Positions 54,104-62,403 of a stretch of DNA of 64,000 nucleotides are shown piece after piece. The position numbers were made by a program, and so were the translations under genes. Source of the stretch: Sulfurospirillum multivorans DSM 12446 (GTDB lineage Bacteria; Campylobacterota; Campylobacteria; Campylobacterales; Sulfurospirillaceae); the NCBI RefSeq assembly GCF_000568815.1, contig NZ_CP007201.1, positions 2,303,654 to 2,367,653 on the forward strand. The letters are read 5' to 3'. Within the stretch, counting starts at the first letter, position 1, and each line of letters opens with the position of its first letter. Under the pieces are notes generated by a model that was not told the DNA's origin, searched no databases, and saw only the letters and a program-made list of their open reading frames with translations.

Positions 54104-54629
54104 GAATAAAAACATCGTTTTGATTGGCTTTATGGGTGTTGGAAAAGGCACCATCGCTAGAGCGCTGATCAAAAAAACCAAACGTTTTGGGCTGGATACC
54201 GATGATTTGATCGAGAGTATGGAAAATCGAAAAATCAAGGCTATTTTTGACACGGATGGCGAAGCGTACTTTCGCAAACTTGAGAAGAAAACGGCTAAAT
54301 GGCTGGAAAAAAATGTCAAAAATGCCATTATATCCACGGGTGGCGGTTTTTTCAAGGTTGACAATCTGGATGATATTGGAACGATTGTCTACCTTCGCTC
54401 TTCGTTTGATGGCATACTCAAACGACTTCATCAACACGAAAATGCCGATCTTAAACTGGCAAAACGCCCTTTGCTGACCGATGAAGCCAAAGCCAGAGCG
54501 TTATTTAAAGATCGCTCAGTGTTGTACGAAGAAAAAGCGGACATCATCATCGATGTTGAAGATCGAACCATTGAAGCGATCGTCAAAGAGATCATTGCAG
54601 TACTAAAGTTAAAAACAGAAAAAGAGTAG
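54090..54629 (+). CDS. aroK: Shikimate kinase
   Basis: 179 residues; phosphorylates shikimate for aromatic amino acids. Walker A GFMGVGKGT near 14, DTDDLIE, FRKLE and TGGGFF motifs. GTG 54090 is chosen because AGGAAGAG lies 7 bp before it; an earlier in-frame GTG at 54060 has no such site. Overlaps der by 14 bp. Confidence 0.93.
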   Translation: MLNLKNKNIVLIGFMGVGKGTIARALIKKTKRFGLDTDDLIESMENRKIKAIFDTDGEAYFRKLEKKTAKWLEKNVKNAIISTGGGFFKVDNLDDIGTIVYLRSSFDGILKRLHQHENADLKLAKRPLLTDEAKARALFKDRSVLYEEKADIIIDVEDRTIEAIVKEIIAVLKLKTEKE

Positions 54630-54638
54630 GACAGATTG

Positions 54639-55604
54639 ATGAGAGTATTAACAGGCATTCAACCCTCTGGTGCACTTCACATAGGCAACTATTTTGGTGC
54701 GATCAAGCAAATGGTCGATCTTCAAGAAAAAAGCGACCTTTTTATCTTCATTCCTAATTACCACGCGCTCACCTCACTTAAAGATGGCGTGGCACTCAAA
54801 AACAATACCCTTGATGCGGCAATTAATTTTATGAGTCTTGGCATTGACCCGACCAAAGCGACCTTATGGGCACAATCCGATGTCAAAGAGGTGTTGGAGC
54901 TTTACTGGGTACTCTCTGGCTACACGCCGATGGGTCTGTTGGAACGTGCACACGGCTACAAAGACAAAGTCGCAAAAGGCATCGCAGCCAATCACTCTCT
55001 CTTTTCCTATCCTGTTTTGATGGCAGCGGATATTTTGCTCTACGACGCCGAAGTGATTCCTGTGGGCAAAGATCAGATTCAACACGTTGAGATTACGCGC
55101 GATATTGCGATTAAATTCAACAATGAGTTTGGTGACATCTTTAAAGTGCCTGACTTCAAAGTCGATGACAATGTGGCAACGGTTCCAGGTTTGGACGGTG
55201 CTAAAATGAGCAAAAGCTATGGCAACACGATTGATATCTTCTGCACCGAAAAAGAGCTCAAAAAAGCGACGTCACGCATTGTGACTGACTCAACGCCAAT
55301 GGAAGAGCCAAAAGATTATCTTACATGTAACGTGTTTGCGTTGGCTAAACTCTTTTTGGAAAAGGACGAAGTAGTTGCATTGCAGGCACGCTATCAAAAA
55401 GGTGGCGAGGGATATGGGCATTTTAAAGCGTATCTTGCCACACTCATTTGGGACTATTTTGCGCAGGCTCGTGAAAAAAGAGCCTATTATGTAGCGCATA
55501 AAGAGGAAGTATTCGCTATTTTAGATGAGGGAGCTGCAAAAGCGCGTGCCATTGCCTCTGAGAAAATGCGTGTTGTTCGTGATCTTGTTGGAATTTATCG
55601 TTAA
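54639..55604 (+). CDS. trpS: Tryptophanyl-tRNA synthetase
   Basis: 321 residues, class I synthetase. HIGH-type ALHIGNYFG near 14, KMSKS in [11 protein letters not shown] near 190. ATG 54639 with AGTAGGA upstream. Gene order aroK-trpS-serS as in C. jejuni. Confidence 0.96.
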   Translation: MRVLTGIQPSGALHIGNYFGAIKQMVDLQEKSDLFIFIPNYHALTSLKDGVALKNNTLDAAINFMSLGIDPTKATLWAQSDVKEVLELYWVLSGYTPMGLLERAHGYKDKVAKGIAANHSLFSYPVLMAADILLYDAEVIPVGKDQIQHVEITRDIAIKFNNEFGDIFKVPDFKVDDNVATVPGLDGAKMSKSYGNTIDIFCTEKELKKATSRIVTDSTPMEEPKDYLTCNVFALAKLFLEKDEVVALQARYQKGGEGYGHFKAYLATLIWDYFAQAREKRAYYVAHKEEVFAILDEGAAKARAIASEKMRVVRDLVGIYR

Positions 55605-55612
55605 GGGAAAGC

Positions 55613-56857
55613 ATGTTAGATATTAAACTCATACAAAATGATTTTGAAAGTGTTGCACAAAGCCTCAGAAAGAAAAAAGTCGATGAGAGCCTTTTAGAAG
55701 AGCTTCGAGCCATTTCGTTGGAACTTAAAAGTGCACGTCTTGTTTTAGAGCCGCTTCAAGCAGAACAAAATTCTAAAAGTAAACTCTTTGGTGTGTATGC
55801 GAAAGAGGGAAAAGATGTTAGCGCGCTTAAAGCGGAACTCTCAGAGAATAAAGCAAAAATAGCTGATGCGCAAGAGGTCGTACGTGCATTGGAAGAGAAA
55901 CTGGAAGCGTTAGCCACTATCATTCCAAACATGCCCTCTCCTCTTGTGCCTGATGGCGAAGATGAGAATGACAATGTAGAACTCAAGCGTGTACTTGAGC
56001 CAAGAGTTTTTTCCTTTACACCCAAAGAGCATTGGGATATTGACAGTGCGCAAAATTGGATCGATTTTGAGCGTGGTGTTAAACTGGCTAAGAGTCGTTT
56101 CAGTGTGTTGAAAAATAAAGCGGCACGACTGGAACGCGCTTTGATTAATTACATGCTTGATTTTAACCGAACACGAGGCTTCGTTGAAGTCGCCGTTCCT
56201 TACATTGTAAATCGTGAAACGCTTATGGGAACAGGACAACTGCCAAAATTTGAAGATGATCTCTTTAAAATTGAGGGCGAAGATCTCTTTTTGATTCCAA
56301 CGGCGGAAGTGCCTGTGACCAATCTTTTTAGAGATGAGATTCTCACAAAAGAAGAACTCCCTCTTAAAATGACCGCCTATTCTGCTTGTTTTAGAAAAGA
56401 GGCTGGTAGTGCTGGCAAAGATACGCGCGGTATGATTCGTCAACACCAATTTGACAAAGTAGAATTGGTCTGCATCACGACACCTGAACAAAGCGAAGCG
56501 GTTTTTGAGGAGATGCTTACATGTGCCTCCGATCTTCTCACCTCCCTTGGACTTCCACATCGTCATTTGATGCTTTGTGGTGGTGATCTTGGCTTTAGTG
56601 CCGCCAAAACGGTGGATCTTGAAGTCTGGCTTCCAGGTCAAAATAGGTACCGTGAAATTAGCTCCGTCTCTAACACGTTTGATTTTCAAGCAAGACGGGC
56701 GAAAATTCGTTTTAAAGACGAGGGTAAAAACCGTTTAGCGCACACACTCAATGGCTCTTCCTTAGCCGTGGGTCGAACGCTTATTGCCATTATGGAAAAC
56801 TACCAAATGGAAGATGGTACTGTCTCCATTCCAGACGTTTTGAAAAAGTACATGTAA
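55613..56857 (+). CDS. serS: Seryl-tRNA synthetase
   Basis: 414 residues: N-terminal coiled-coil tRNA-binding arm (about 30-100) and class II core with [31 protein letters not shown] and the C-terminal [16 protein letters not shown]. 8 bp after trpS. Confidence 0.97.
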   Translation: MLDIKLIQNDFESVAQSLRKKKVDESLLEELRAISLELKSARLVLEPLQAEQNSKSKLFGVYAKEGKDVSALKAELSENKAKIADAQEVVRALEEKLEALATIIPNMPSPLVPDGEDENDNVELKRVLEPRVFSFTPKEHWDIDSAQNWIDFERGVKLAKSRFSVLKNKAARLERALINYMLDFNRTRGFVEVAVPYIVNRETLMGTGQLPKFEDDLFKIEGEDLFLIPTAEVPVTNLFRDEILTKEELPLKMTAYSACFRKEAGSAGKDTRGMIRQHQFDKVELVCITTPEQSEAVFEEMLTCASDLLTSLGLPHRHLMLCGGDLGFSAAKTVDLEVWLPGQNRYREISSVSNTFDFQARRAKIRFKDEGKNRLAHTLNGSSLAVGRTLIAIMENYQMEDGTVSIPDVLKKYM

Positions 56858-56858
56858 G

Positions 56859-59201
56859 ATGGCAGAAGAAGTCGTTATCCTCGAAGCGGATCCTTTAAGC
56901 ACAAGCGACGAAGAGGGATTTGCGCCGATAGCAGAGGAAGGCGCTGAAGAAACAGCCGCCGCTTCTGCTGTCCAAAATGAAGAGGATGAGCAAAAAAGCA
57001 AATCGAAGAAAAAATTGCTGATTTTACTCATTTTGGGATCGATACTACTTCTTGGGATAATGATCGCCATTGTAATCATCATCCAAAATAAAAACAGAGC
57101 CGCCAATACGCCTGTGGCTGTAGCGCCAGTGGTGGAAAAACCTGTGCTCAAAGAGCAATTTTCCCCTTCGAAATTGGAAGGTATGATCAAAAAAGCGCAT
57201 CTTTTGTATGAGCAAGGAAACAAAGATGACGCCCTTAAAATCTATGAAAAAATTGCCACCTTTAATGAAGCCATCTCCTACTACAACATCGGTGTCGCAA
57301 AACTTAAAGAACAAAATTTCCCAGAAGCCTTAGAAGCGTTTAAAAAAGCGATTCAAAACAGAGAGCACCGTACCATTAGCGCTATTAATGCTGCGGTATG
57401 CGCACTTGAGATGAAAGATAACACGCTTTTTACCTATTACATCGATCTTGCTTTTGCGTACCTGCCTGAGGAGAGTAACGCCCCACTCTACTCCTATTAT
57501 GTAGGACTGGTGCATTACTATAAAGATTTTTACTATGAAGCACTGAGTGCTGTGTCGCATCCGAGCAATGATTTTTACAAAGAGGATCAAGAGTACCTCT
57601 CGTCTAAAATATTAGCGTCGCTCAATTACAATGCGTATGCCCTCTCAACGCTTGAAAAAATCGAAAAAATGAGCGATTATTTTACCCTTGGTCTTTTGCA
57701 AGCAAAACTAGGCGAGTTTTCAAAAGCGAAAACATCCTTGCTAAAAGCACTTCAAAATGACCGCGAAAATCCAAAAATTAAAATGGCATTGGCGATGGTT
57801 GAAAATAAAATGGGCAACCTCGGTAATGTCGCTTCACTGATGGGCGAAGTCTACAAAGTCCGCGACACGGATGCTCAACCCATCTATAAAATGCACGCTA
57901 TTTTAAAACCGTCTCTTTTTGATGTGGACAAAGCGCAAATCGAGTTTGAAAAAGAGCTCTTTTTCAATGATGAAAATACCTATAGCCTTATCTTTTACTA
58001 TGCTCCGTATAAAGTGTTTGATGCCAAGCAGACGATTGATTACATCCGAAAAGGCAGTATGAATATTTTTATTGATGAGATAGGACCTGCCCTTTCGTAT
58101 TTAAAAGCGAGCTCTACGATCTCTAAAGTCAATATTGCGATCAGCAAAGGGATCAAAAAAGCACTCGATTTTCATGTCTACGAAGCGAATGATATTTTTG
58201 CAAAAATGGTGGAAGAGTATAAAAATCACTCCATTTTGCACTACAATTTAGCCCTCACCTACGCACAAATGGGCGATTATGCCGCAGCGTATAAAAACTT
58301 CTCTAAAAGTTACCATCTCGATAGCAATAACTACCTTGCCGGTGTTTTTGCTTTAATGAGTGGAAATTTGATCGGCAAAGACATCACCAAACTCTCTGAA
58401 GATGTCAAAGAGAGTATTAACAAAAATCAGACACTGGAAAAAGATAACCTTTACGCTTCGCTTACACACCTCACCGATGGAAACCACTTTTCTCTTACAC
58501 GTTGGATTGAAAAAGAGAAAGAAGATAGCCCTCTGAGTCTTATGCTCAACATCATCGCAGCACACAAGCTGAATAATGAGCGCATCTACCGCTTAAGCAC
58601 GCAAAAGCTTCAAGCACTCCTCCCTAAAGATATCATTTCCAATATCATCGCGTTTAATGTAAAGCATAACAAAGAGGACATTAAGAATTATGCGAAAGCG
58701 ATTCAAATGGAGTTTAACCGCCTGCCTTTGGAGTACGATGCCTTCTATTTTGGTCCTAAAATTGTGAAAGAACAGTACATCAAACTGCTTCAAATTGGTG
58801 GTTTACTGCATCAAAAACGCAACAGTGTAAGGGTTAAGATGGAAGAAGAACTTGTTGATATTCCTTCCATCATGCAAACGCTTGCGTACATGGAGATCTA
58901 TACGAACAATTTTGAAGAGGCATTTTCTCTTTACAATAAACTCATTGATGATTATGGGAAGAAAGACACCCATACGATTTTTCTAGCCTCGGTTGCGGCT
59001 ATTAGTGCAGGACATAGTGAAAATGCGATTGCTCTTTTGGAACTCTCAAAGTTGACCGATCCGAGTAATGTGGAGAGTAAATATGCGCTTGGATTGCTGT
59101 ACCAAGAAATAGGAAATTTTGAAGCAGCCAATGCGCAGTATCGTAGTATTGGAAATATTGGTTTTATCTCAGATTATTTTAGTTTTGCGATTCAACGATA
59201 A
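56859..59201 (+). CDS. Membrane-anchored TPR protein (Cj0390/FlgX-like)
   Basis: 780 residues. Acidic N-terminal region (1-50), a Lys-rich stop then a single membrane helix (about 53-77, LLILLILGSILLLGIM), and at least seven TPR-like helical repeats outside. It follows serS by 1 bp, the position of C. jejuni Cj0390, which I recall as a flagellar-assembly factor named FlgX; that link is from synteny and layout, not a residue motif. Ends at a hairpin made of two TTACATGTAA repeats. Confidence 0.75.
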   Translation: MAEEVVILEADPLSTSDEEGFAPIAEEGAEETAAASAVQNEEDEQKSKSKKKLLILLILGSILLLGIMIAIVIIIQNKNRAANTPVAVAPVVEKPVLKEQFSPSKLEGMIKKAHLLYEQGNKDDALKIYEKIATFNEAISYYNIGVAKLKEQNFPEALEAFKKAIQNREHRTISAINAAVCALEMKDNTLFTYYIDLAFAYLPEESNAPLYSYYVGLVHYYKDFYYEALSAVSHPSNDFYKEDQEYLSSKILASLNYNAYALSTLEKIEKMSDYFTLGLLQAKLGEFSKAKTSLLKALQNDRENPKIKMALAMVENKMGNLGNVASLMGEVYKVRDTDAQPIYKMHAILKPSLFDVDKAQIEFEKELFFNDENTYSLIFYYAPYKVFDAKQTIDYIRKGSMNIFIDEIGPALSYLKASSTISKVNIAISKGIKKALDFHVYEANDIFAKMVEEYKNHSILHYNLALTYAQMGDYAAAYKNFSKSYHLDSNNYLAGVFALMSGNLIGKDITKLSEDVKESINKNQTLEKDNLYASLTHLTDGNHFSLTRWIEKEKEDSPLSLMLNIIAAHKLNNERIYRLSTQKLQALLPKDIISNIIAFNVKHNKEDIKNYAKAIQMEFNRLPLEYDAFYFGPKIVKEQYIKLLQIGGLLHQKRNSVRVKMEEELVDIPSIMQTLAYMEIYTNNFEEAFSLYNKLIDDYGKKDTHTIFLASVAAISAGHSENAIALLELSKLTDPSNVESKYALGLLYQEIGNFEAANAQYRSIGNIGFISDYFSFAIQR

Positions 59202-59203
59202 GC

Positions 59204-59235
59204 TTACATGTAAAGGAAAAAACCTTTACATGTAA
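59204..59235. terminator. Hairpin built from two TTACATGTAA copies between convergent genes
   Basis: CTTACATGTAAAGG and CCTTTACATGTAAAG pair across AAAAAA. It lies 2 bp after the TPR gene stop and 15 bp before the leuA stop. No long T-run, but placement suits bidirectional termination. Confidence 0.5.
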
Positions 59236-59249
59236 AGATTTTCAAGAGG

Positions 59250-60809
59250 CTAAATGCCCTCTTCATTGCCCATTTTAAGGGTTCGTAAGTTATCTCGCAT
59301 CGAGATGTAACTGTTGAGTGCGCCAATGTACGCTTTAGCGGTTGCTAGCATCGTATCGACACTTAAACCATGCCCCATAATTGCAGGTTTGCTCTCATCA
59401 AAAACCACTTTTACAAGCACTCTTGCCATCGCATCTTTGCCTTGCGAAACAGCGTCCACTTTATAATCTTTAAGCTCACCACTGACCCCACACACACGAT
59501 CAATCACTTTAAAAATCGCGTCCATCGTGCCATTGCCAATCGCCGCATCGGTGATCTCTTTGCCATCATGCAAAATAGTCACAGCCGCACTCGGAACGCC
59601 TCCAGGTGCACAATCAGAGAGTTGTAAACGTACCAAGTCAAAGACCTGAGGAATTTTCGTGATCTCCTCCGCCACAAGGGCACGCAAATCATCATCAAAA
59701 ATCTCTTTTTTCTGATCGGCCAAAATTTTAAAACGATCAAACGCCTCATTGATCTCTTCATCTTTCAACTCATATCCAAGCGTGCTCAGTTTATCTTTAA
59801 ACGCATGTCGACCTGAATGTTTACCAAGAACGATCGAGTTTTTATCCAATCCAATATCTTTTGCACTCATAATCTCATACGTTTGAGTATGTTTCAACAC
59901 GCCATCTTGATGAATGCCGCTCTCATGCGAAAAGGCATTTTTACCGACAATCGCTTTGTTAGGCTGAGGCTCAATACCCGTAATGGAAGAGACCAATTTA
60001 CTGGTGGGGTAAATCTCTTTAATGTTGATGTTCGTCTCATAACCACTAAAATGATCTTTACGCGTACGAAGCGCCATCACGATCTCTTCTAACGCCGCAT
60101 TTCCAGCGCGCTCACCCAAGCCGTTGATCGTACACTCCACTTGACGTGCACCATTTTCAATACACGCCAAAGAGTTTGCCACAGCAAGCCCTAAGTCGTT
60201 ATGATTGTGTACAGAGATGATCGCACGATTTCCTACAAACTCGCTCAACGATTTGATGATAGCGCCCATCTCTGTGGGCAAACGGTATCCTACGGTATCG
60301 GGAATGTTCAACGTTGTCGCACCCGCATTAATGACCGCATCTAACACCTCTTTCATGAAGCTTACATCGCTTCGTCCTGCATCTTCACAGCTAAACTCGA
60401 CATCATCACAAAATGTTCTAGCATACTGAACCGCTTCCACCGCTTTTTTGATCACTTGCTCGGGTGTCATTTTGAGTTTATATTCCATATGAATCGAACT
60501 GGTCGCAATAAACGTGTGAATCCGATTCATCTTAGCCTTTGCTACCGCCTCACCCGCTGCTTTGATGTCACGATCCAGTGCGCGCGCAAGCGAACAGATA
60601 CGACTCTTGGTTACCGCCTCACTAATGCGCGCAATTGCATCAAAATCACCAGGACTCGCCGCAGCAAACCCTGCTTCGATGACATCAACACCCAATTTTT
60701 GGAGTTGCAACGCAATTTGAATCTTCTCTTCGGTATTCATAGAAGCCCCAGGGCTCTGCTCACCATCACGTAAAGTCGTATCAAAAATGATAATTTTAGG
60801 GTTATTCAT
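59250..60809 (-). CDS. leuA: 2-isopropylmalate synthase
   Basis: 519 residues; first committed step of leucine synthesis. TIM-barrel start [16 protein letters not shown] with metal ligands, HNHNDLG (NxHxHND-type) near 205, [14 protein letters not shown], and a C-terminal LeuA allosteric domain (about 395-510) that senses leucine. A candidate leader peptide lies upstream on the same strand. Confidence 0.95.
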   Translation of the reverse strand: MNNPKIIIFDTTLRDGEQSPGASMNTEEKIQIALQLQKLGVDVIEAGFAAASPGDFDAIARISEAVTKSRICSLARALDRDIKAAGEAVAKAKMNRIHTFIATSSIHMEYKLKMTPEQVIKKAVEAVQYARTFCDDVEFSCEDAGRSDVSFMKEVLDAVINAGATTLNIPDTVGYRLPTEMGAIIKSLSEFVGNRAIISVHNHNDLGLAVANSLACIENGARQVECTINGLGERAGNAALEEIVMALRTRKDHFSGYETNINIKEIYPTSKLVSSITGIEPQPNKAIVGKNAFSHESGIHQDGVLKHTQTYEIMSAKDIGLDKNSIVLGKHSGRHAFKDKLSTLGYELKDEEINEAFDRFKILADQKKEIFDDDLRALVAEEITKIPQVFDLVRLQLSDCAPGGVPSAAVTILHDGKEITDAAIGNGTMDAIFKVIDRVCGVSGELKDYKVDAVSQGKDAMARVLVKVVFDESKPAIMGHGLSVDTMLATAKAYIGALNSYISMRDNLRTLKMGNEEGI

Positions 60810-60860
60810 CGGTTATTCCTTAGTAGGTTTGTTTGAAAAATTAGAAAAGTAAAAAAGGGG

Positions 60861-60956
60861 TTAGAAGCAGAGGAGGTTTTGCAGGAGAGCGTTTTTAATC
60901 TCTATCTTGGGTAAATTTTTGATCGATTTCATAATGCCAATATCAACGCTGTTCAT
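60861..60956 (-). CDS. Candidate leucine leader peptide of leuA
   Basis: 31 codons, ATG 60956 with AAAGGAG upstream, TAA at 60861, 51 bp before leuA. The end of the peptide reads NALLQNLLCF, with Leu codons CTC-CTG and CTC-CTC close together; 5 of 31 residues are Leu. Its own ribosome site and position are as expected for an attenuation leader. I do not see a clear terminator/antiterminator pair, so the mechanism is open. Confidence 0.5.
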   Translation of the reverse strand: MNSVDIGIMKSIKNLPKIEIKNALLQNLLCF

Positions 60957-61019
60957 CGCTTCTCCTTTAAGTAAGATACGTGAGGTAAAGTAATTTTACC
61001 TCAAAGTACGCGTATTATA

Positions 61020-61754
61020 CTAATTTTTATGAAATTTGGCAACGACGAAGTTATAAATACCGCGCGTCAGACCATACGCTAAATAGGCGGTAATTAAAAA
61101 TGTTCCGACTTCAATCGGATAGAGATAAAGCATTGAAAAAAGAAGAATCAAATAGACCAAAATTTTGATCAAATGACCTTTGTGCATATCGATCTTCTTA
61201 AAGCTTGGATAGCGAATATTGCTCACCATTAAAAAAGAGAGCACGCCCAAACCAATGAGCATAATCCACTCAATGCCGTGCATAAAGGGATGTTCACGGT
61301 AAAGTAAAATCCACATGGAAACAACAACCGCCGCTGTAGGAATGGGAACGCCGATAAAAACGGAGGGTTCAGAGACACCAATCATAATGTTAAAACGAGC
61401 CAACCTAATCGCGCCAAACACGACATACATAGCGCACATCAGTGAGCCTAGTTTGCCATACATATGCCCTACGCTAAAGTAAAACAGCATAGCAGGAGCT
61501 ACGCCAAAAGCAACAATGTCGGCCAAAGAGTCAAACTCAGCACCAAATTTACTCGTAGCATTGGTCATGCGAGCGACCCTTCCATCCAATCCATCAAAAA
61601 TGAGAGAGAGTAAAATATAGACCGCGGCTTTTTCAAATTGTCCATTGGCGGAAGCGATAATACTAATCACACCTAAAAAAGCACTTGCTGCTGTAAAGAG
61701 ATTGGGGAAAATATAGATCAATTGGAGTTTATTGCCATTGCTATTTTCTATCAT
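61020..61754 (-). CDS. pssA: CDP-diacylglycerol-serine O-phosphatidyltransferase
   Basis: 244 residues, membrane enzyme forming phosphatidylserine. CDP-alcohol phosphotransferase motif FDGLDGRVARMTNATSKFG then EFDSLADIVAFGVAPA near 58-90. About seven membrane helices. ATG 61754 preferred to 61772, which lies inside psd. Confidence 0.94.
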   Translation of the reverse strand: MIENSNGNKLQLIYIFPNLFTAASAFLGVISIIASANGQFEKAAVYILLSLIFDGLDGRVARMTNATSKFGAEFDSLADIVAFGVAPAMLFYFSVGHMYGKLGSLMCAMYVVFGAIRLARFNIMIGVSEPSVFIGVPIPTAAVVVSMWILLYREHPFMHGIEWIMLIGLGVLSFLMVSNIRYPSFKKIDMHKGHLIKILVYLILLFSMLYLYPIEVGTFLITAYLAYGLTRGIYNFVVAKFHKN

Positions 61755-62403
61755 CGGTATCCTTATACGCAAGATAGCCTAATACGCTTGACCCTGCTTT
61801 GACTTCATCACTTAATGAAACTTTAATGCGCGTATCAAGAGGCAGTAAAAGTGCCACCTCTCCATCGCGTAAAAAGCCCAATCGTTCACCCGCTTTAAAG
61901 GCGCCTATTTTGGAGAAAAGTGTAATCTTTTGGCTCCATAGACCCGCACTCACAATCATTTTGATAGGGGCAAAAGCACTTTTACATGTAAGCCCTTTGC
62001 GCTCTGCCATCGAGGCAAAAAGAGGTGATGTTGAGGGCATAAATAGCCCAAAACGTTTTTTGACCTCTAAAATTTCCATGCCAAGCGGTGCGCGTAAAAC
62101 ACCCACATCCCAAAAGGATTTTCGAATGACAATGCGCAACGCTTCACTGCCATCACTCAAACTTATTTTCGAAATGTCAGTCACCTTACCATCCAAAGGC
62201 GCAATTAAACAACGCTCATCATCTTCTTCGGCAATACGTTCAGGATTGCGGTAGCTATAAAGTGTTCCTGCAAAAATTAGAAAAAACACCCATGATAAAA
62301 ACGAGAGTGCGTAAAAAAGGAGGAAAACCATAAACGCTAAAACGACTTGGTTCCATCCCTCTTTTGCAATAATGTGTGTTGAAGTAAACGACCCGTTACG
62401 CAT
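61741..62403 (-). CDS. psd: Phosphatidylserine decarboxylase (short form)
   Basis: 220 residues from ATG 62403. N-terminal two-helix hairpin (about 18-50) and a decarboxylase core with the C-terminal self-cleavage GSS in KAGSSVLGYL, which yields the pyruvoyl cofactor. Short archaetidylserine-decarboxylase-like form. Overlaps both ftsH and pssA, so phosphatidylethanolamine synthesis genes are coupled. Confidence 0.9.
   Translation of the reverse strand: MRNGSFTSTHIIAKEGWNQVVLAFMVFLLFYALSFLSWVFFLIFAGTLYSYRNPERIAEEDDERCLIAPLDGKVTDISKISLSDGSEALRIVIRKSFWDVGVLRAPLGMEILEVKKRFGLFMPSTSPLFASMAERKGLTCKSAFAPIKMIVSAGLWSQKITLFSKIGAFKAGERLGFLRDGEVALLLPLDTRIKVSLSDEVKAGSSVLGYLAYKDTDDRK

Larger units (their letters stand above)
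3401..61991. repeat. Dispersed palindrome TTACATGTAA, 35 exact copies
   Basis: Start positions of exact 10-mers: 3401, 4961, 6572, 8573, 8896, 9755, 13878, 14200, 19510, 19572, 19876, 23901, 24048, 27548, 28881, 32187, 32545, 33323, 34676, 34713, 35274, 36925, 37344, 37666, 37792, 38489, 47681, 47750, 48737, 49079, 52491, 55321, 59204, 59226, 61982. Many extend to TTTACATGTAAA. One-base-different copies are at 22287, 41422 and 56848. Most copies are in coding sequence. Long stretches without a copy: hydrogenase genes, 14.2-19.5 kb, 38.5-47.7 kb apart from the variant. The manual scan may miss a copy. Confidence 0.9.

Noticed and set aside
3401-61991. TTACATGTAA as an ordinary regulator binding site (FNR, CRP or NssR type)
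   Set aside because: Most copies are inside coding regions, not near promoters, and half-sites do not match TTGAT, TGTGA or TTAAC consensus.
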